Positions 35,911 through 44,471 of a stretch of DNA of 64,000 nucleotides are shown here, piece after piece; position 1 is the first letter of the stretch; each line of letters opens with the position of its first letter. The stretch comes from Clostridia bacterium (GTDB lineage Bacteria; Bacillota; Clostridia; Oscillospirales; Acutalibacteraceae), in contig JAFRRP010000019.1 in assembly GCA_017428085.1 (NCBI GenBank), positions 100,184 to 164,183 of the forward strand. Reading direction: 5' to 3'. The notes below the pieces were generated by a model. It did no database searches. It was given only the letters and a program-made list of their open reading frames with translations, and was not told the origin of the DNA. Position numbers and translations under genes: made by a program.

Positions 35911-36633
35911 ATGTTGTCCGTTGGAAATCTGATCCGGATGTATCTTTTAAAATTGTTGGGATTACGGCAGAACGGCATGGATCTGCTGATGTATATGAAC
36001 GGCGCTTCGATCCTTCCCGAACCATTGACGAAAGAGGAAGAGGAATCGATCTACCGGGAGATCGCTGCGGGCAACGAAGATGCGAAAAACGAGCTGATCA
36101 CGCGGAACCTTCGGCTGGTGATCTATATCGCCAGAAAATTTGAAAACGCCAACGTCTCCACGGAGGATCTTGTTTCCATCGGCACCATCGGTCTGATCAA
36201 ATCCGTACGCACGTTTGATCCCGATAAGAATATCAAACTGGCCACTTACGCCAGCAGGTGTATTGAAAATGAAATTCTGATGTACCTGCGGAAAACCGCG
36301 AACACAAAAACTGACATTTCGCTGGACGAGCCGCTGAACGTTGATTGGGACGGAAACGAGCTGTTATTGAGCGATATTCTTTACACCGACGACGATATGG
36401 TATTCTCCGGGGTGGAAGCAAATGAAGAAATCCGTTATCTTCAAAAATGCATTGATAAGCTGAACGAACGCGACAGGACCATCGTGACGCTGCGGTTTGG
36501 GTTGAACGACACAAAGGAACATACGCAAAAAGAAGTGGCGGACCGGCTCGGCATTTCCCAAAGTTATATCTCAAGAATTGAAAAAAGGATCATGGAAGAC
36601 CTGAAAAATCAACTGAAAAGCATAAATTCTTGA
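35911..36633 (+). CDS. sigE: RNA polymerase sporulation sigma factor sigma-E (pro-form)
   Basis: 240 residues. The hydrophobic/basic N-terminal ~28 residues are the pro-sequence that holds sigma-E at the membrane. Region 2 follows (NLRLVIYIARKFENANVSTEDLVSIG, LATYASRCIENEILMYLRK), then region 4 (DRTIVTLRFGLND, EVADRLGISQSYISRIEKRI). Sigma-E directs mother-cell transcription, including spoIIID. Ribosome site GGGAGAAAG. No terminator was seen before the next promoter. Confidence 0.96.
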   Translation: MLSVGNLIRMYLLKLLGLRQNGMDLLMYMNGASILPEPLTKEEEESIYREIAAGNEDAKNELITRNLRLVIYIARKFENANVSTEDLVSIGTIGLIKSVRTFDPDKNIKLATYASRCIENEILMYLRKTANTKTDISLDEPLNVDWDGNELLLSDILYTDDDMVFSGVEANEEIRYLQKCIDKLNERDRTIVTLRFGLNDTKEHTQKEVADRLGISQSYISRIEKRIMEDLKNQLKSINS

Positions 36634-36641
36634 TAATCCGG

Positions 36642-36670
36642 TTGACGAAATCGCCATATTATGATATTAT
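36642..36670 (+). promoter_or_regulatory. Sigma-A promoter of mltG
   Basis: TTGACG (36642-36647), 17-bp spacer, TATTAT (36665-36670), ~50 nt before the mltG start. Confidence 0.7.
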
Positions 36671-36722
36671 ACAAATTTAGAAAACCTGTATTAATCAGAA
36701 AGGCTTAACGGGTTGTATAAAA

Positions 36723-38237
36723 ATGAGCGATCAGAAGTATTCCCCCAATGATTCTTATAACGAGCTGTTAAGAAGCTATTCCGCCGCGCAGCAGAGGAGC
36801 GCAGTTCCGGGCAGACGCGAAACACCGCCGCAGCCTCGGAATTACCCTCCCATGCAAAACAGGGGCGGGCAGGCCCCGCAGACCGGAAACGCCTCCGTTC
36901 CTCAGGGCGGACATGCCTATCCGCAGCAGGGGCAGGCGCAAAAACGCCCTTCTTCCGGCATCTCCTTCGACCGACCCAACAATGAGGAAGTCACTCCCCG
37001 CAATTACAGGAGCGACAGCTCCGGCCGGGTCGGAACGGCGCGACAGCCCGCTTCCATGCCGTCCGCGGGCCAATCTGGCGCTCAGCCGGCAGAAGGCTTT
37101 GTCCCTTCCGAGGAAATGCTTCAGGAGATCAAAAGGGAAAAAAAGAACGCCAAAAAAAAGAAAAAACGCGCCATGCGCCGCAGAAGCAACATCCAAAGCA
37201 TTCTGCTCGTAGCATTGGTGCTGGTTTTCGTTTTCGTTGCTTCCATGATGCTGAAAATACCGATCATGGGCTGCGTCAACGATCTTCTTGCCACCGACCG
37301 CACCAACACGGAGATCCGTGTGGAGCTGCCGGAGGGTCTGAACGTGGATCAGGTCATCGATCTGCTGGCGGATAAAGGTTTGATCTACAGCGGTCCCTTC
37401 TGCAAGCTGGCAGCTAAGATCCTGGATTATTCCGAAAACAACATCTATGAGGGCGGTACATATAACCTCAGCCCCAGCATGGGATTGGAAGGCATGCTGA
37501 ATTTGCTGTCCGCCAACGTGAAACAGGGTACCGTAACGCTGACTTTCCCCGAAGGTTATACGGTGGACCAGATCATTGCCAAGCTGAGCGAAAACAAGGT
37601 CGCTTCCGCGGAAGCTTTGTATGAAGCCATGGACGGCAATACTCTGATCGAAAAGTATGATTTCCTGCTTGCCATTGAAGACCGTAACGATCGTTACAGC
37701 GTCTTTGAAGGATATCTGTTCCCCGATACTTATGAATTCTACGTGGGAGACGATCCCGTCAGCGTCCTGAGTAAGTTTTTGGATAACTTTGCCAACCACT
37801 GGTCTGAGGAATACGACGAAAACTGCATCAAGCTGGGCATGACCGTGGACGAGATCGTCACGCTGGCCTCCATTCTGGAAAAAGAAGCCAACGATTCGCA
37901 GCAGATGCCGCTTATCGCGTCCATTCTGTTCAACCGTATCCGTTCCACTTCTTTCGCATTCATCAACTGCGATTCCACCAACACTTATTTGGAATCCATC
38001 AGGGAAAACGTTCCTTCACAAGAACTGTTTGAGCATCTTACGGTGGGTTATGATACCTACGTCAAGACCGGTCTTCCTGTCGGCGCCATCTGCAACCCCG
38101 GGGCTGACGCGCTTTACGCTGCCATGCATCCGGAAAACACGGATTATTATTACTTCCTGCACGACGCCAACGGCAATATCTACGTTGCCCGTACGGCGGA
38201 GGAGCACGAAGCCAATATCCGCGACCATCTGAACTGA
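36723..38237 (+). CDS. mltG: Endolytic peptidoglycan transglycosylase MltG (YceG-like)
   Basis: 504 residues. Residues 1-~135 are a Gln/Pro/Ser-rich cytoplasmic region (many RR/PP/QQ), ending in a very basic tract KREKKNAKKKKKRAMRRR. One membrane helix follows (~160-180, LLVALVLVFVFVASMML). The rest is the YceG domain, with FPEGYTVDQIIAKL, FEGYLFPDTYEF, the catalytic Glu in ASILEKEAND, and TGLPVGAICNPGADALYAA. It cuts nascent glycan strands at the membrane. The long disordered N-terminus is not part of the minimal family. Confidence 0.93.
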   Translation: MSDQKYSPNDSYNELLRSYSAAQQRSAVPGRRETPPQPRNYPPMQNRGGQAPQTGNASVPQGGHAYPQQGQAQKRPSSGISFDRPNNEEVTPRNYRSDSSGRVGTARQPASMPSAGQSGAQPAEGFVPSEEMLQEIKREKKNAKKKKKRAMRRRSNIQSILLVALVLVFVFVASMMLKIPIMGCVNDLLATDRTNTEIRVELPEGLNVDQVIDLLADKGLIYSGPFCKLAAKILDYSENNIYEGGTYNLSPSMGLEGMLNLLSANVKQGTVTLTFPEGYTVDQIIAKLSENKVASAEALYEAMDGNTLIEKYDFLLAIEDRNDRYSVFEGYLFPDTYEFYVGDDPVSVLSKFLDNFANHWSEEYDENCIKLGMTVDEIVTLASILEKEANDSQQMPLIASILFNRIRSTSFAFINCDSTNTYLESIRENVPSQELFEHLTVGYDTYVKTGLPVGAICNPGADALYAAMHPENTDYYYFLHDANGNIYVARTAEEHEANIRDHLN

Positions 38238-38257
38238 CAGACGAAAGTCCCATTTGT

Positions 38258-38283
38258 GCGGCAGACTGTTCTGCCGCCTTTTT
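38258..38283 (+). terminator. Rho-independent terminator after mltG
   Basis: GCGGCAGA-CTGT-TCTGCCGC followed by CTTTTT. Confidence 0.9.
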
Positions 38284-38323
38284 GATACCAGCGGGATCGT
38301 TCCGTTGAAACGAGGTGATCTGA

Positions 38324-39481
38324 TTGACCGAAACCACGCTGCAATGCCCCGTAAGCAAAAAATGCGGCGGGTGTCAGCTTTCCAATATGACCTATAAAGA
38401 GCAGCTTTCTTTTAAGCAGGCAAAGGTGATCCGTCTGCTGGGAAAGCTCCATCGGGTAGGTGAGATCGTTCCTTCCCCCAGGCCCATGCATTATCGCAAC
38501 AAGGTACAGGCGGCGTTCGGGCGCACCCGCGGCGGGGAGATCATTTCCGGTGTGTATCAGTCCAGTACCCATCACATCGTCAAAACAGATGCGTGCAGCA
38601 TCGAGGACGAGCTGGCAGACGCTATCATCGTATTTATCCGTCAACTGGTTAAATCCTTCGGACTGACCGTTTACGACGAAAGGATCGGACGCGGTTTCCT
38701 TCGGCACGTTCTTATAAAGCGCGCCTTTGCCACCGGCGAAGTGATGGTTGTGCTGGTAACGGGAACGCAGGTATTTCCCTCCAAAAACGCGTTCTGCGCA
38801 AGACTGCGGGAGCAGTTCCCGCAGATCACCACGATCCTGCTTAACGTCAACGACCGATATACCAGTCTTGTGCTGGGGGAACGGGAAACAGTGCTTTACG
38901 GCCCCGGCTATATTACGGACGTTTTATGCGGGCTTCGGTTTCGTATCTCATCAAAGTCATTCTATCAGATCAACCGTGACTGTGCGGAATTAATGTTTAC
39001 ACAGGCGTTGGAATCGGTCGGACTGACCGGGAGGGAAATCGTCATCGACGCTTACTCTGGCGTGGGTACCATCGGGCTGATCGCCGCCGGGAAGGCAAAG
39101 CGGGTGATCTCCGTGGAACTGAACCGGGACGCGGTTAAGGACGCCCGCGTCAACGCGAAACTGAACGGAATCACGAACGTGGACTTTTACTGCGCGGACG
39201 CCTCCGATTTTCTTGCGGAGATGGCGGCGGAAAATGAAACCGCGGATCTCGTCATCATGGACCCGCCCCGGGCAGGCAGCACGGTGAGGTTTATGAAAAG
39301 CGTGGTTAAGCTTGCTCCGGAAAAAGTACTGTATATTTCCTGTAACCCGGAAACACTGGCAAGGGACCTGACCTTTTTTACAAAGAACGGTTATAAGATC
39401 AGAATGATCCGCCCTTACGACATGTTTCCGTTTACGGAACATGTGGAATCAGTCATATTGATTTCTCGAGCCGGGTCGTGA
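38324..39481 (+). CDS. 23S rRNA m5U methyltransferase, RlmD/RlmCD-like
   Basis: 385 residues, starting at TTG (38324) with GAGGTGATC upstream; no ATG start fits. N-terminal cysteines CPVSKKCGGCQ plus Cys in DACSIED are the usual [4Fe-4S] ligands. The SAM domain has KSFYQINRDCAELMF, DAYSGVGTIGLIAAG and DPPRAGS, with catalytic Cys in YISCNPETLARDL. An N-terminal TRAM domain is absent, giving a compact form. The family makes 5-methyluridine in 23S rRNA; a tRNA target cannot be excluded. Confidence 0.9.
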   Translation: MTETTLQCPVSKKCGGCQLSNMTYKEQLSFKQAKVIRLLGKLHRVGEIVPSPRPMHYRNKVQAAFGRTRGGEIISGVYQSSTHHIVKTDACSIEDELADAIIVFIRQLVKSFGLTVYDERIGRGFLRHVLIKRAFATGEVMVVLVTGTQVFPSKNAFCARLREQFPQITTILLNVNDRYTSLVLGERETVLYGPGYITDVLCGLRFRISSKSFYQINRDCAELMFTQALESVGLTGREIVIDAYSGVGTIGLIAAGKAKRVISVELNRDAVKDARVNAKLNGITNVDFYCADASDFLAEMAAENETADLVIMDPPRAGSTVRFMKSVVKLAPEKVLYISCNPETLARDLTFFTKNGYKIRMIRPYDMFPFTEHVESVILISRAGS

Positions 39482-39527
39482 CTACAGGATAGATATTATT
39501 TGGAAAAGGCTTAGACGAGGAGAAAAT

Positions 39528-39971
39528 ATGAAAGAAAAATATTTCCTGAATGGAGAATCATTGCCAACAATACCTGTACCGCACGATTGCGTCGTTAAGA
39601 AGATCCGGCTGGAAGATCAGTGTATAGAGTTTATTTTTGAAGACGACATATCATATCATGATTCAATTCAATACTATAAACCGGACGCAAAATCGTTGAT
39701 AATCAAGTATCATTTTGCTTATGATACAGATGATTTCTCTATTTATAGATGGGTAAAGCCGATGAGGCTGCTTTCAAAACTGTTTTCAATAGACGGTCAC
39801 TATAAGCGAATTAAGAACAGTTTGCTTACTGAATTACCCGAAGGTAAGTTCAAATTTGAATATTTGTACCATAATGTAGGTTACTGCTCCATAATCACAA
39901 AGCTGTTCTCAAATGGCTACATCATTTTGGATGCGGATATTGATTATGTTGAGTTCGAATGGATTTGCTGA
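39528..39971 (+). CDS. Hypothetical protein, AT-rich orphan
   Basis: 147 residues with a good ribosome site (ACGAGGAG). Beta-rich and aromatic (IEFIFEDDISYHDSIQYY, FSIYRWVKPMRLLSKLFS, IILDADIDYVEFEWIC). No signal peptide or recognised motif. Its codon use is AT-rich (many ATA, TTA, AAT) compared with neighbours, which suggests recent transfer. It could be a small immunity-like or cargo protein, but nothing in the sequence proves that. A coding remnant follows in the same frame. Confidence 0.65.
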   Translation: MKEKYFLNGESLPTIPVPHDCVVKKIRLEDQCIEFIFEDDISYHDSIQYYKPDAKSLIIKYHFAYDTDDFSIYRWVKPMRLLSKLFSIDGHYKRIKNSLLTELPEGKFKFEYLYHNVGYCSIITKLFSNGYIILDADIDYVEFEWIC

Positions 39972-40157
39972 CTAGATGGCACAATCTTGTTTGGTCAACG
40001 GCATATTCCTGACGCCGAGGGTCGTGTGGGCAGCATAGATAACGGCACTTTTATCCTCGCTATTGTCCCAAGGCATGTGGAGACGGTTGTTTCTTTGACC
40101 AGAAAAACTCCGGATATGCATGTCGACTTCAAGATCGACCTAGACAAAAGGATCTGA
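39972..40157 (+). pseudogene. Start-less coding remnant in frame after the orphan gene
   Basis: After the TGA at 39969-39971 the same frame stays open for 61 codons to a second TGA. It reads LDGTILFGQRHIPDAEGRV, then DNGTFILAIVPRHVETVVS and HVDFKIDLDKRI. Composition looks protein-like but there is no start codon or ribosome site. Either this is the tail of a decayed gene or the upstream TGA is a nonsense change. Family not recognised. Confidence 0.4.
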
Positions 40158-40227
40158 CCGCATCCTAAGCCCATCCGGAGCAGAGGCGCATAACAAGATA
40201 GATCGGGGCCGTCCCGGGAGGATACAC

Positions 40228-42333
40228 ATGGAAAATACCGAACGACTGAAAAAAGAGATTGCCGTCCCGGCGGAGGGGCGGTTCTCGCCTGAGATTTTCC
40301 GCCGCAGGGGGTATGCCGCGGCAAAAGACGACACGGTCTTCTGCCGCCGCGCCAAAGGGCTGGCTGAATTATTTGCCGGACCGGAGCCGTTTCTTTATCA
40401 GAACGACCGGATCGCCGGGAGCATCCGTCCCGTTTTTATCAACGCGAGCGAAAAAGAACAAAAAGACGCAGTCAAATGGGCAGCGCGTTTTCCGGAACGG
40501 GATTTTTTGCATAACGGCGACCATTTTGCGCCGGACTATCATACGGCGGTCCGGCTCGGGCTTCCCGGTCTGCTGGCGCGGATCGGGGAAGCCGAGCAGA
40601 CGCATGAAAACGATCCCCCGGCCCTTGATTATCTGAACAGCATGAAGATCACGCTGCTGGCTCTGCGCGAACGATTGGTAAAATACGCCGAAAAAGCCGC
40701 AGCGCTGAACGGTGAGCCGGGCTATCACCCCGAAAATCTCCGCTTTATCCGGGAAAACTGCGCCGCCGTCGCGGAACGCGCCCCGAGGACCTTTGCCGAG
40801 GGACTGCAATTGGTGTGGATGATCCACTCCTGCTTCGTCAGCGAGGGCAAGTACGCAATGGCGCTTGGAAGGATCGACCAATACCTGTATCCGCTTTTTC
40901 AGCGGGATCTAGCGGACGGAATGATCGATAAGGCGGCGGCGACGGAGATGCTTGCCAACGCCTTTGCCAAAATCGGCGAGGTAAAGCTTTGTACCGGCGG
41001 CGACGATGTGGTGAATATCTGCATCGGCGGCGTGGATGCTGAGGGGAACTGCGCTGTCAACGAACTCAGTTACTGCGTGCTGGAGGCTGTAAACGACGTG
41101 CATCTGCCGGGGCCGAACCTGTCCGCCCGGATCGCTCCCGATTCGCCGGAAGCGTTTCTGGACGCGTGCCTCAGGGTGATCGGCACGGGACTGGGATATC
41201 CGGCGCTGATGAACGACCGCGTGAACATGGCGGCGCTGCGCCGGTTCGGCTACGACGAGGCGGACGTGCGGGATTACTGCATGGTGGGCTGTATTGAGAA
41301 TTTCCTGCCCGGCAGACAGCCGCCCTGGACAGACGGGCGGTTTGACCCGATCCGGTATCTGGAGGACGTGCTGTTCCGGACCTGCGCAGTCTCACCGGAC
41401 GCGGCGCCCACGATAGACGCTTTTATGGCGCTGTATGAACGTCGTCTGGCGGAGGGCGCGATGGAATACGTTGAAAGAATGAACGACCTTTCCCGCGTGA
41501 CGGTCCCGGAAACAAGAACAAGTCCTTTTATGTCCTGTTTCTGCGACTGTTGCATTGAACGCGGTCGGGATATCAACATGGGCGGGGCAAAGTACCCGGC
41601 AGCCCACGGCGCGGCGCTGATGGGGATCGGCACGGTGAGCGATTCGCTTGCCGCCATCGAGCAGGTCGTTTTTGAAGAAAAACAGATCACGCTGACGGAG
41701 CTTGCGGATGCGTTGAAAAAGAATTTCAAAGGATGCGAATCGCTGCGCGAACGGCTGCTGGCTGCGCCGAAATACGGCAACAACCGAGCGGCCGCGGACA
41801 AATACGCGGTATGGTACGTGCAGTACCTGTCGGACCTGTTCGACCGCCTGAAAAACCACGATGGCGGACCGGTCTACACGGCGATGGCGGCGAACGTCTC
41901 CAATATTTACGCGGGGGCCGGGCTTGGCGCCACGCCGGACGGCCGACTGGCGGGCCAGCCGCTGTCTGACGCCGCTTCTCCCACCTACGGGCGCGATACG
42001 CGCGGTGTGACGGCGACGCTGCTGAGCTTATCCCGGCCGGATTATACCCGTTGTGCCTGCGGAACGGTGGTCAACCAGAAGTTTTCCCCTTCCGTGTTTG
42101 CCGAAAGCAAGCGGAAAAAGCTGGGGCAGCTCATCCGCGTCTATTTTGACCGGGGAGGGCAGGAGATACAGATCAATTCCACCTCGCGGGAGGTGCTGCA
42201 GGACGCCATGGACCACCCGGAACGATACCCCTCGCTGGTGGTCCGCGTTTCCGGCTTTTCGGCGTTGTATGTGATGCTGCCGCGCGAGGTACAGACGGAT
42301 ATCCTCCACAGGACGCAGCACGAGGCGGTGTGA
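40228..42333 (+). CDS. Glycyl radical enzyme of unassigned subclass
   Basis: 701 residues. The thiyl-radical Cys is Cys355 in YCMVGCIENF, with Glu357 two residues on. The glycyl-radical loop is RVSGFSALYV with Gly676, 25 residues from the end. This is a pyruvate-formate-lyase-fold enzyme of the dehydratase/lyase side (GCxE), not PFL itself (which has CC). The usual GCVEP is here GCIEN, so the substrate is not choline, glycerol or hydroxyproline with any confidence. It is shorter than the common ~760-850 residue members. The activase gene starts 1 nt after it. Confidence 0.9.
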   Translation: MENTERLKKEIAVPAEGRFSPEIFRRRGYAAAKDDTVFCRRAKGLAELFAGPEPFLYQNDRIAGSIRPVFINASEKEQKDAVKWAARFPERDFLHNGDHFAPDYHTAVRLGLPGLLARIGEAEQTHENDPPALDYLNSMKITLLALRERLVKYAEKAAALNGEPGYHPENLRFIRENCAAVAERAPRTFAEGLQLVWMIHSCFVSEGKYAMALGRIDQYLYPLFQRDLADGMIDKAAATEMLANAFAKIGEVKLCTGGDDVVNICIGGVDAEGNCAVNELSYCVLEAVNDVHLPGPNLSARIAPDSPEAFLDACLRVIGTGLGYPALMNDRVNMAALRRFGYDEADVRDYCMVGCIENFLPGRQPPWTDGRFDPIRYLEDVLFRTCAVSPDAAPTIDAFMALYERRLAEGAMEYVERMNDLSRVTVPETRTSPFMSCFCDCCIERGRDINMGGAKYPAAHGAALMGIGTVSDSLAAIEQVVFEEKQITLTELADALKKNFKGCESLRERLLAAPKYGNNRAAADKYAVWYVQYLSDLFDRLKNHDGGPVYTAMAANVSNIYAGAGLGATPDGRLAGQPLSDAASPTYGRDTRGVTATLLSLSRPDYTRCACGTVVNQKFSPSVFAESKRKKLGQLIRVYFDRGGQEIQINSTSREVLQDAMDHPERYPSLVVRVSGFSALYVMLPREVQTDILHRTQHEAV

Positions 42334-42334
42334 G

Positions 42335-43099
42335 ATGCTGAACGTATCATGCATCCAACGCTTTTCCATCGGCGACGGGCCGGGAATCCGCACCACGGTA
42401 TTTCTGAAAGGCTGCAATCTGCGCTGCCCCTGGTGCCATAACCCGGAGAATCTTTCTCCTTCTCCGCAGACACTTTCTTATCCCCGGATAGGAAAAACCG
42501 TTTCCTACGGAGTCTGGATGGAGACGGAACAGATCGTGCGCGAGGTCATGGAAGACGAGCCGTTTTATCGCGCCGACGGCGGAGGCGTCACGTTAAGCGG
42601 CGGTGAGCCGATGCTGCAGCCGGAGGGCGCGGCGAAGCTGGCGCTCGCATTGAAAGAACGGGACGTCCCGCTTCTGATCGACACGGCCGGCAGCGTGCCG
42701 TGGTCGGCGTTTGAGCGGATGGCGGGATTGGCGCAGATGTATTACTACGATATCAAAACCGCCGACGCGGCGTTGTACCGCGGCGTGATCGGCGCAGCCC
42801 CGGGGCTTGTCGTCGGCAACCTGCGCCGTCTGATTGCCAACGGAGAGGTCGTCCACGCGCGGGTCCCGCTGATCCCCGGCTTCAACCTGACCGAACCTGA
42901 CTGCGCCGGGATTGTCGGTCTGCTGCGGGACGCGGGCGTAAAATATGTGGATCTGCTGCCGTTCCACCGGCTCGGCAGCGGCAAATACGCGACGATGGGT
43001 CTCGATTATCCCTATCGGGACACCCTGCCGCCGACGGAAGCGGCGGTAGAACGGTTCGCGGAGATCTTTCGCAGGGATTTTACGGTAACGATCGAATAA
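42335..43099 (+). CDS. Glycyl radical enzyme activase (radical SAM)
   Basis: 254 residues. The radical-SAM cluster motif KGCNLRCPWCHNPE has Cys27, Cys31 and Cys34. SAM-binding motifs TLSGGEPMLQ and YYYDIKTADAALY follow. The ferredoxin-like insertion with extra cysteines present in many dehydratase activases is missing: the sequence passes directly from HNPENLSPSPQT to METEQIVREV. This is the compact PflA-like form. It makes the glycyl radical on the upstream enzyme using SAM and an electron from ferredoxin or flavodoxin. Coupled to the enzyme gene. Confidence 0.93.
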   Translation: MLNVSCIQRFSIGDGPGIRTTVFLKGCNLRCPWCHNPENLSPSPQTLSYPRIGKTVSYGVWMETEQIVREVMEDEPFYRADGGGVTLSGGEPMLQPEGAAKLALALKERDVPLLIDTAGSVPWSAFERMAGLAQMYYYDIKTADAALYRGVIGAAPGLVVGNLRRLIANGEVVHARVPLIPGFNLTEPDCAGIVGLLRDAGVKYVDLLPFHRLGSGKYATMGLDYPYRDTLPPTEAAVERFAEIFRRDFTVTIE

Positions 43100-43115
43100 G
43101 GCAGACCGAAAAGAC

Positions 43116-43958
43116 ATGGAAAAAATGACGTCCAAAGACCTGATCTTATTTTTGGGACAAAGCAATATGGTGGGCCAGTCGGAACGGCTTGCGGAAAACG
43201 AACCCGTGCCCGGCGCGCTGGAATACCGTTTCCTGACCGACGAGCTGATCCCGCTGCGCGACCCGGCGGGAGAAGACCTCGGACACGGGATGCGGGCGGT
43301 TTATCATTTCGCCGAGAAACCGTCTTTTCAGCAATGGGTGGAGGATACGGTTCTTCAGGGAGCCGTGGAGGGCCATACCAGCCTGATCCCCTCGTTTGCG
43401 CGAGGGTATATCGAGGCGACGGGCCGGGAGATCGTTGCCGTGCCCGCCGCCAAGGGCAGCACGACGGCCGCCGATTGGCAGCCCGGTACGGAAGGCTGCG
43501 CGGCGATCATCAAAAAAGCTTCCGCCGCGAAAAAGAAGACGGGGCGGGTCGATCATGTGTACGCCGTCTGGCTGCAGGGCGAGAGCGATATGCTGAACCG
43601 GACGGAACCGGAGATTTATACCGAACAGGTGATCCGCGTCAAAAACATTCTGAAAACGGAATTGGGCCTTTCCCGCTTCGGTGTGATCCGCGTCGGCCGG
43701 TTCTCCTCCCTTGCGCCGTGGAACGATATACCGACGGAAGAACGCCTGCGGGCGGATCTGGCGATCATCACAGCGCAGGACGCGCTCTGCGAGCGGGATG
43801 AAGATTTCCTCATGCTTACCCGCGCCGCAGACGCGCTTGTCGTCGGCGACCCTCGGTACGCAAACCCCAACGCGACGGGTCATTTCAGCGCTCTGGGACT
43901 GCAGGTCCTGGGCAGGGAAGCGGGACTTCGCTTTGGGGCAGCGGTTCGGCGACGCTGA
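43116..43958 (+). CDS. SGNH-type carbohydrate esterase (SASA/sialate O-acetylesterase-like)
   Basis: 280 residues. Block I is LFLGQSNMVGQS with the catalytic Ser, the middle block is AVWLQGESDML, and the C-terminal His is in TGHFSALGLQVLG. This GQSNM/WxQGESD pattern is that of the SASA family, which removes acetyl groups from sialic acids or plant polysaccharides. No signal peptide is seen, so it should act inside the cell. It lies 16 nt after the activase gene, in an apparent three-gene set with the glycyl radical enzyme; the substrate link is unknown. Confidence 0.85.
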   Translation: MEKMTSKDLILFLGQSNMVGQSERLAENEPVPGALEYRFLTDELIPLRDPAGEDLGHGMRAVYHFAEKPSFQQWVEDTVLQGAVEGHTSLIPSFARGYIEATGREIVAVPAAKGSTTAADWQPGTEGCAAIIKKASAAKKKTGRVDHVYAVWLQGESDMLNRTEPEIYTEQVIRVKNILKTELGLSRFGVIRVGRFSSLAPWNDIPTEERLRADLAIITAQDALCERDEDFLMLTRAADALVVGDPRYANPNATGHFSALGLQVLGREAGLRFGAAVRRR

Positions 43959-44016
43959 AACGGACGGTTATGGATTCAAATATCGAGAAAAAACTGAAAT
44001 AAAGGAGATGTGTTGA

Positions 44017-44361
44017 ATGGGCATACAGATCTTCGGTACAAAGAAAAGCGCCGACTCTCGTAAGGCGGAACGCTTCTTCAAGGAACGCGGCGTAAAATTC
44101 CAATATGTCGACCTGAAAGAAAAGGGACTCAGCAGGGGTGAACTGCAGTCCGTCATAAACGCAGTAGGAAGACTTGACGATTTGATAGACGCGGACGGGA
44201 AGGATAAGGATCTGCTTATCCTGCTGTTATACCTAACGCCGGAAGATCAATTTGATAAGGTTCTGGAAAACCAGTCCCTGTTGAAGCAGCCCGTCGTGCG
44301 AAACGGCAAACAGGCTACGGTTGGCTATATGCCGGACGTTTGGAAGACATGGCAATTCTGA
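44017..44361 (+). CDS. ArsC/Spx-family thioredoxin-fold protein lacking the usual Cys
   Basis: 114 residues. It has the family start IQIFGTKKSADSRKAERFFKE, then QYVDLKEKGLSRGEL and the late KQPVVRNGKQATVGY (conserved cis-Pro and Arg region). Arsenate reductases and Spx have Cys in GTxxCxxSRKA; here that position is Ser, so arsenate reduction is unlikely. RNA-polymerase binding like Spx, or another binding role, is possible. Ribosome site AAAGGAGATG. Confidence 0.82.
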   Translation: MGIQIFGTKKSADSRKAERFFKERGVKFQYVDLKEKGLSRGELQSVINAVGRLDDLIDADGKDKDLLILLLYLTPEDQFDKVLENQSLLKQPVVRNGKQATVGYMPDVWKTWQF

Positions 44362-44408
44362 CAATTGCGGAAATATGTTTTTATTTTGTCTTTTATGTCA
44401 ATTTTTGT

Positions 44409-44437
44409 TTGACCTGATACGTTTATCATGCTATAAT
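44409..44437 (+). promoter_or_regulatory. Sigma-A promoter of the tocopherol-cyclase-like gene
   Basis: TTGACC (44409-44414), 17-bp spacer, TATAAT (44432-44437), ~35 nt before the ATG. Confidence 0.8.
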
Positions 44438-44471
44438 AAACTTAATAAAGAAGCGATCAGGAGGTAGTATT

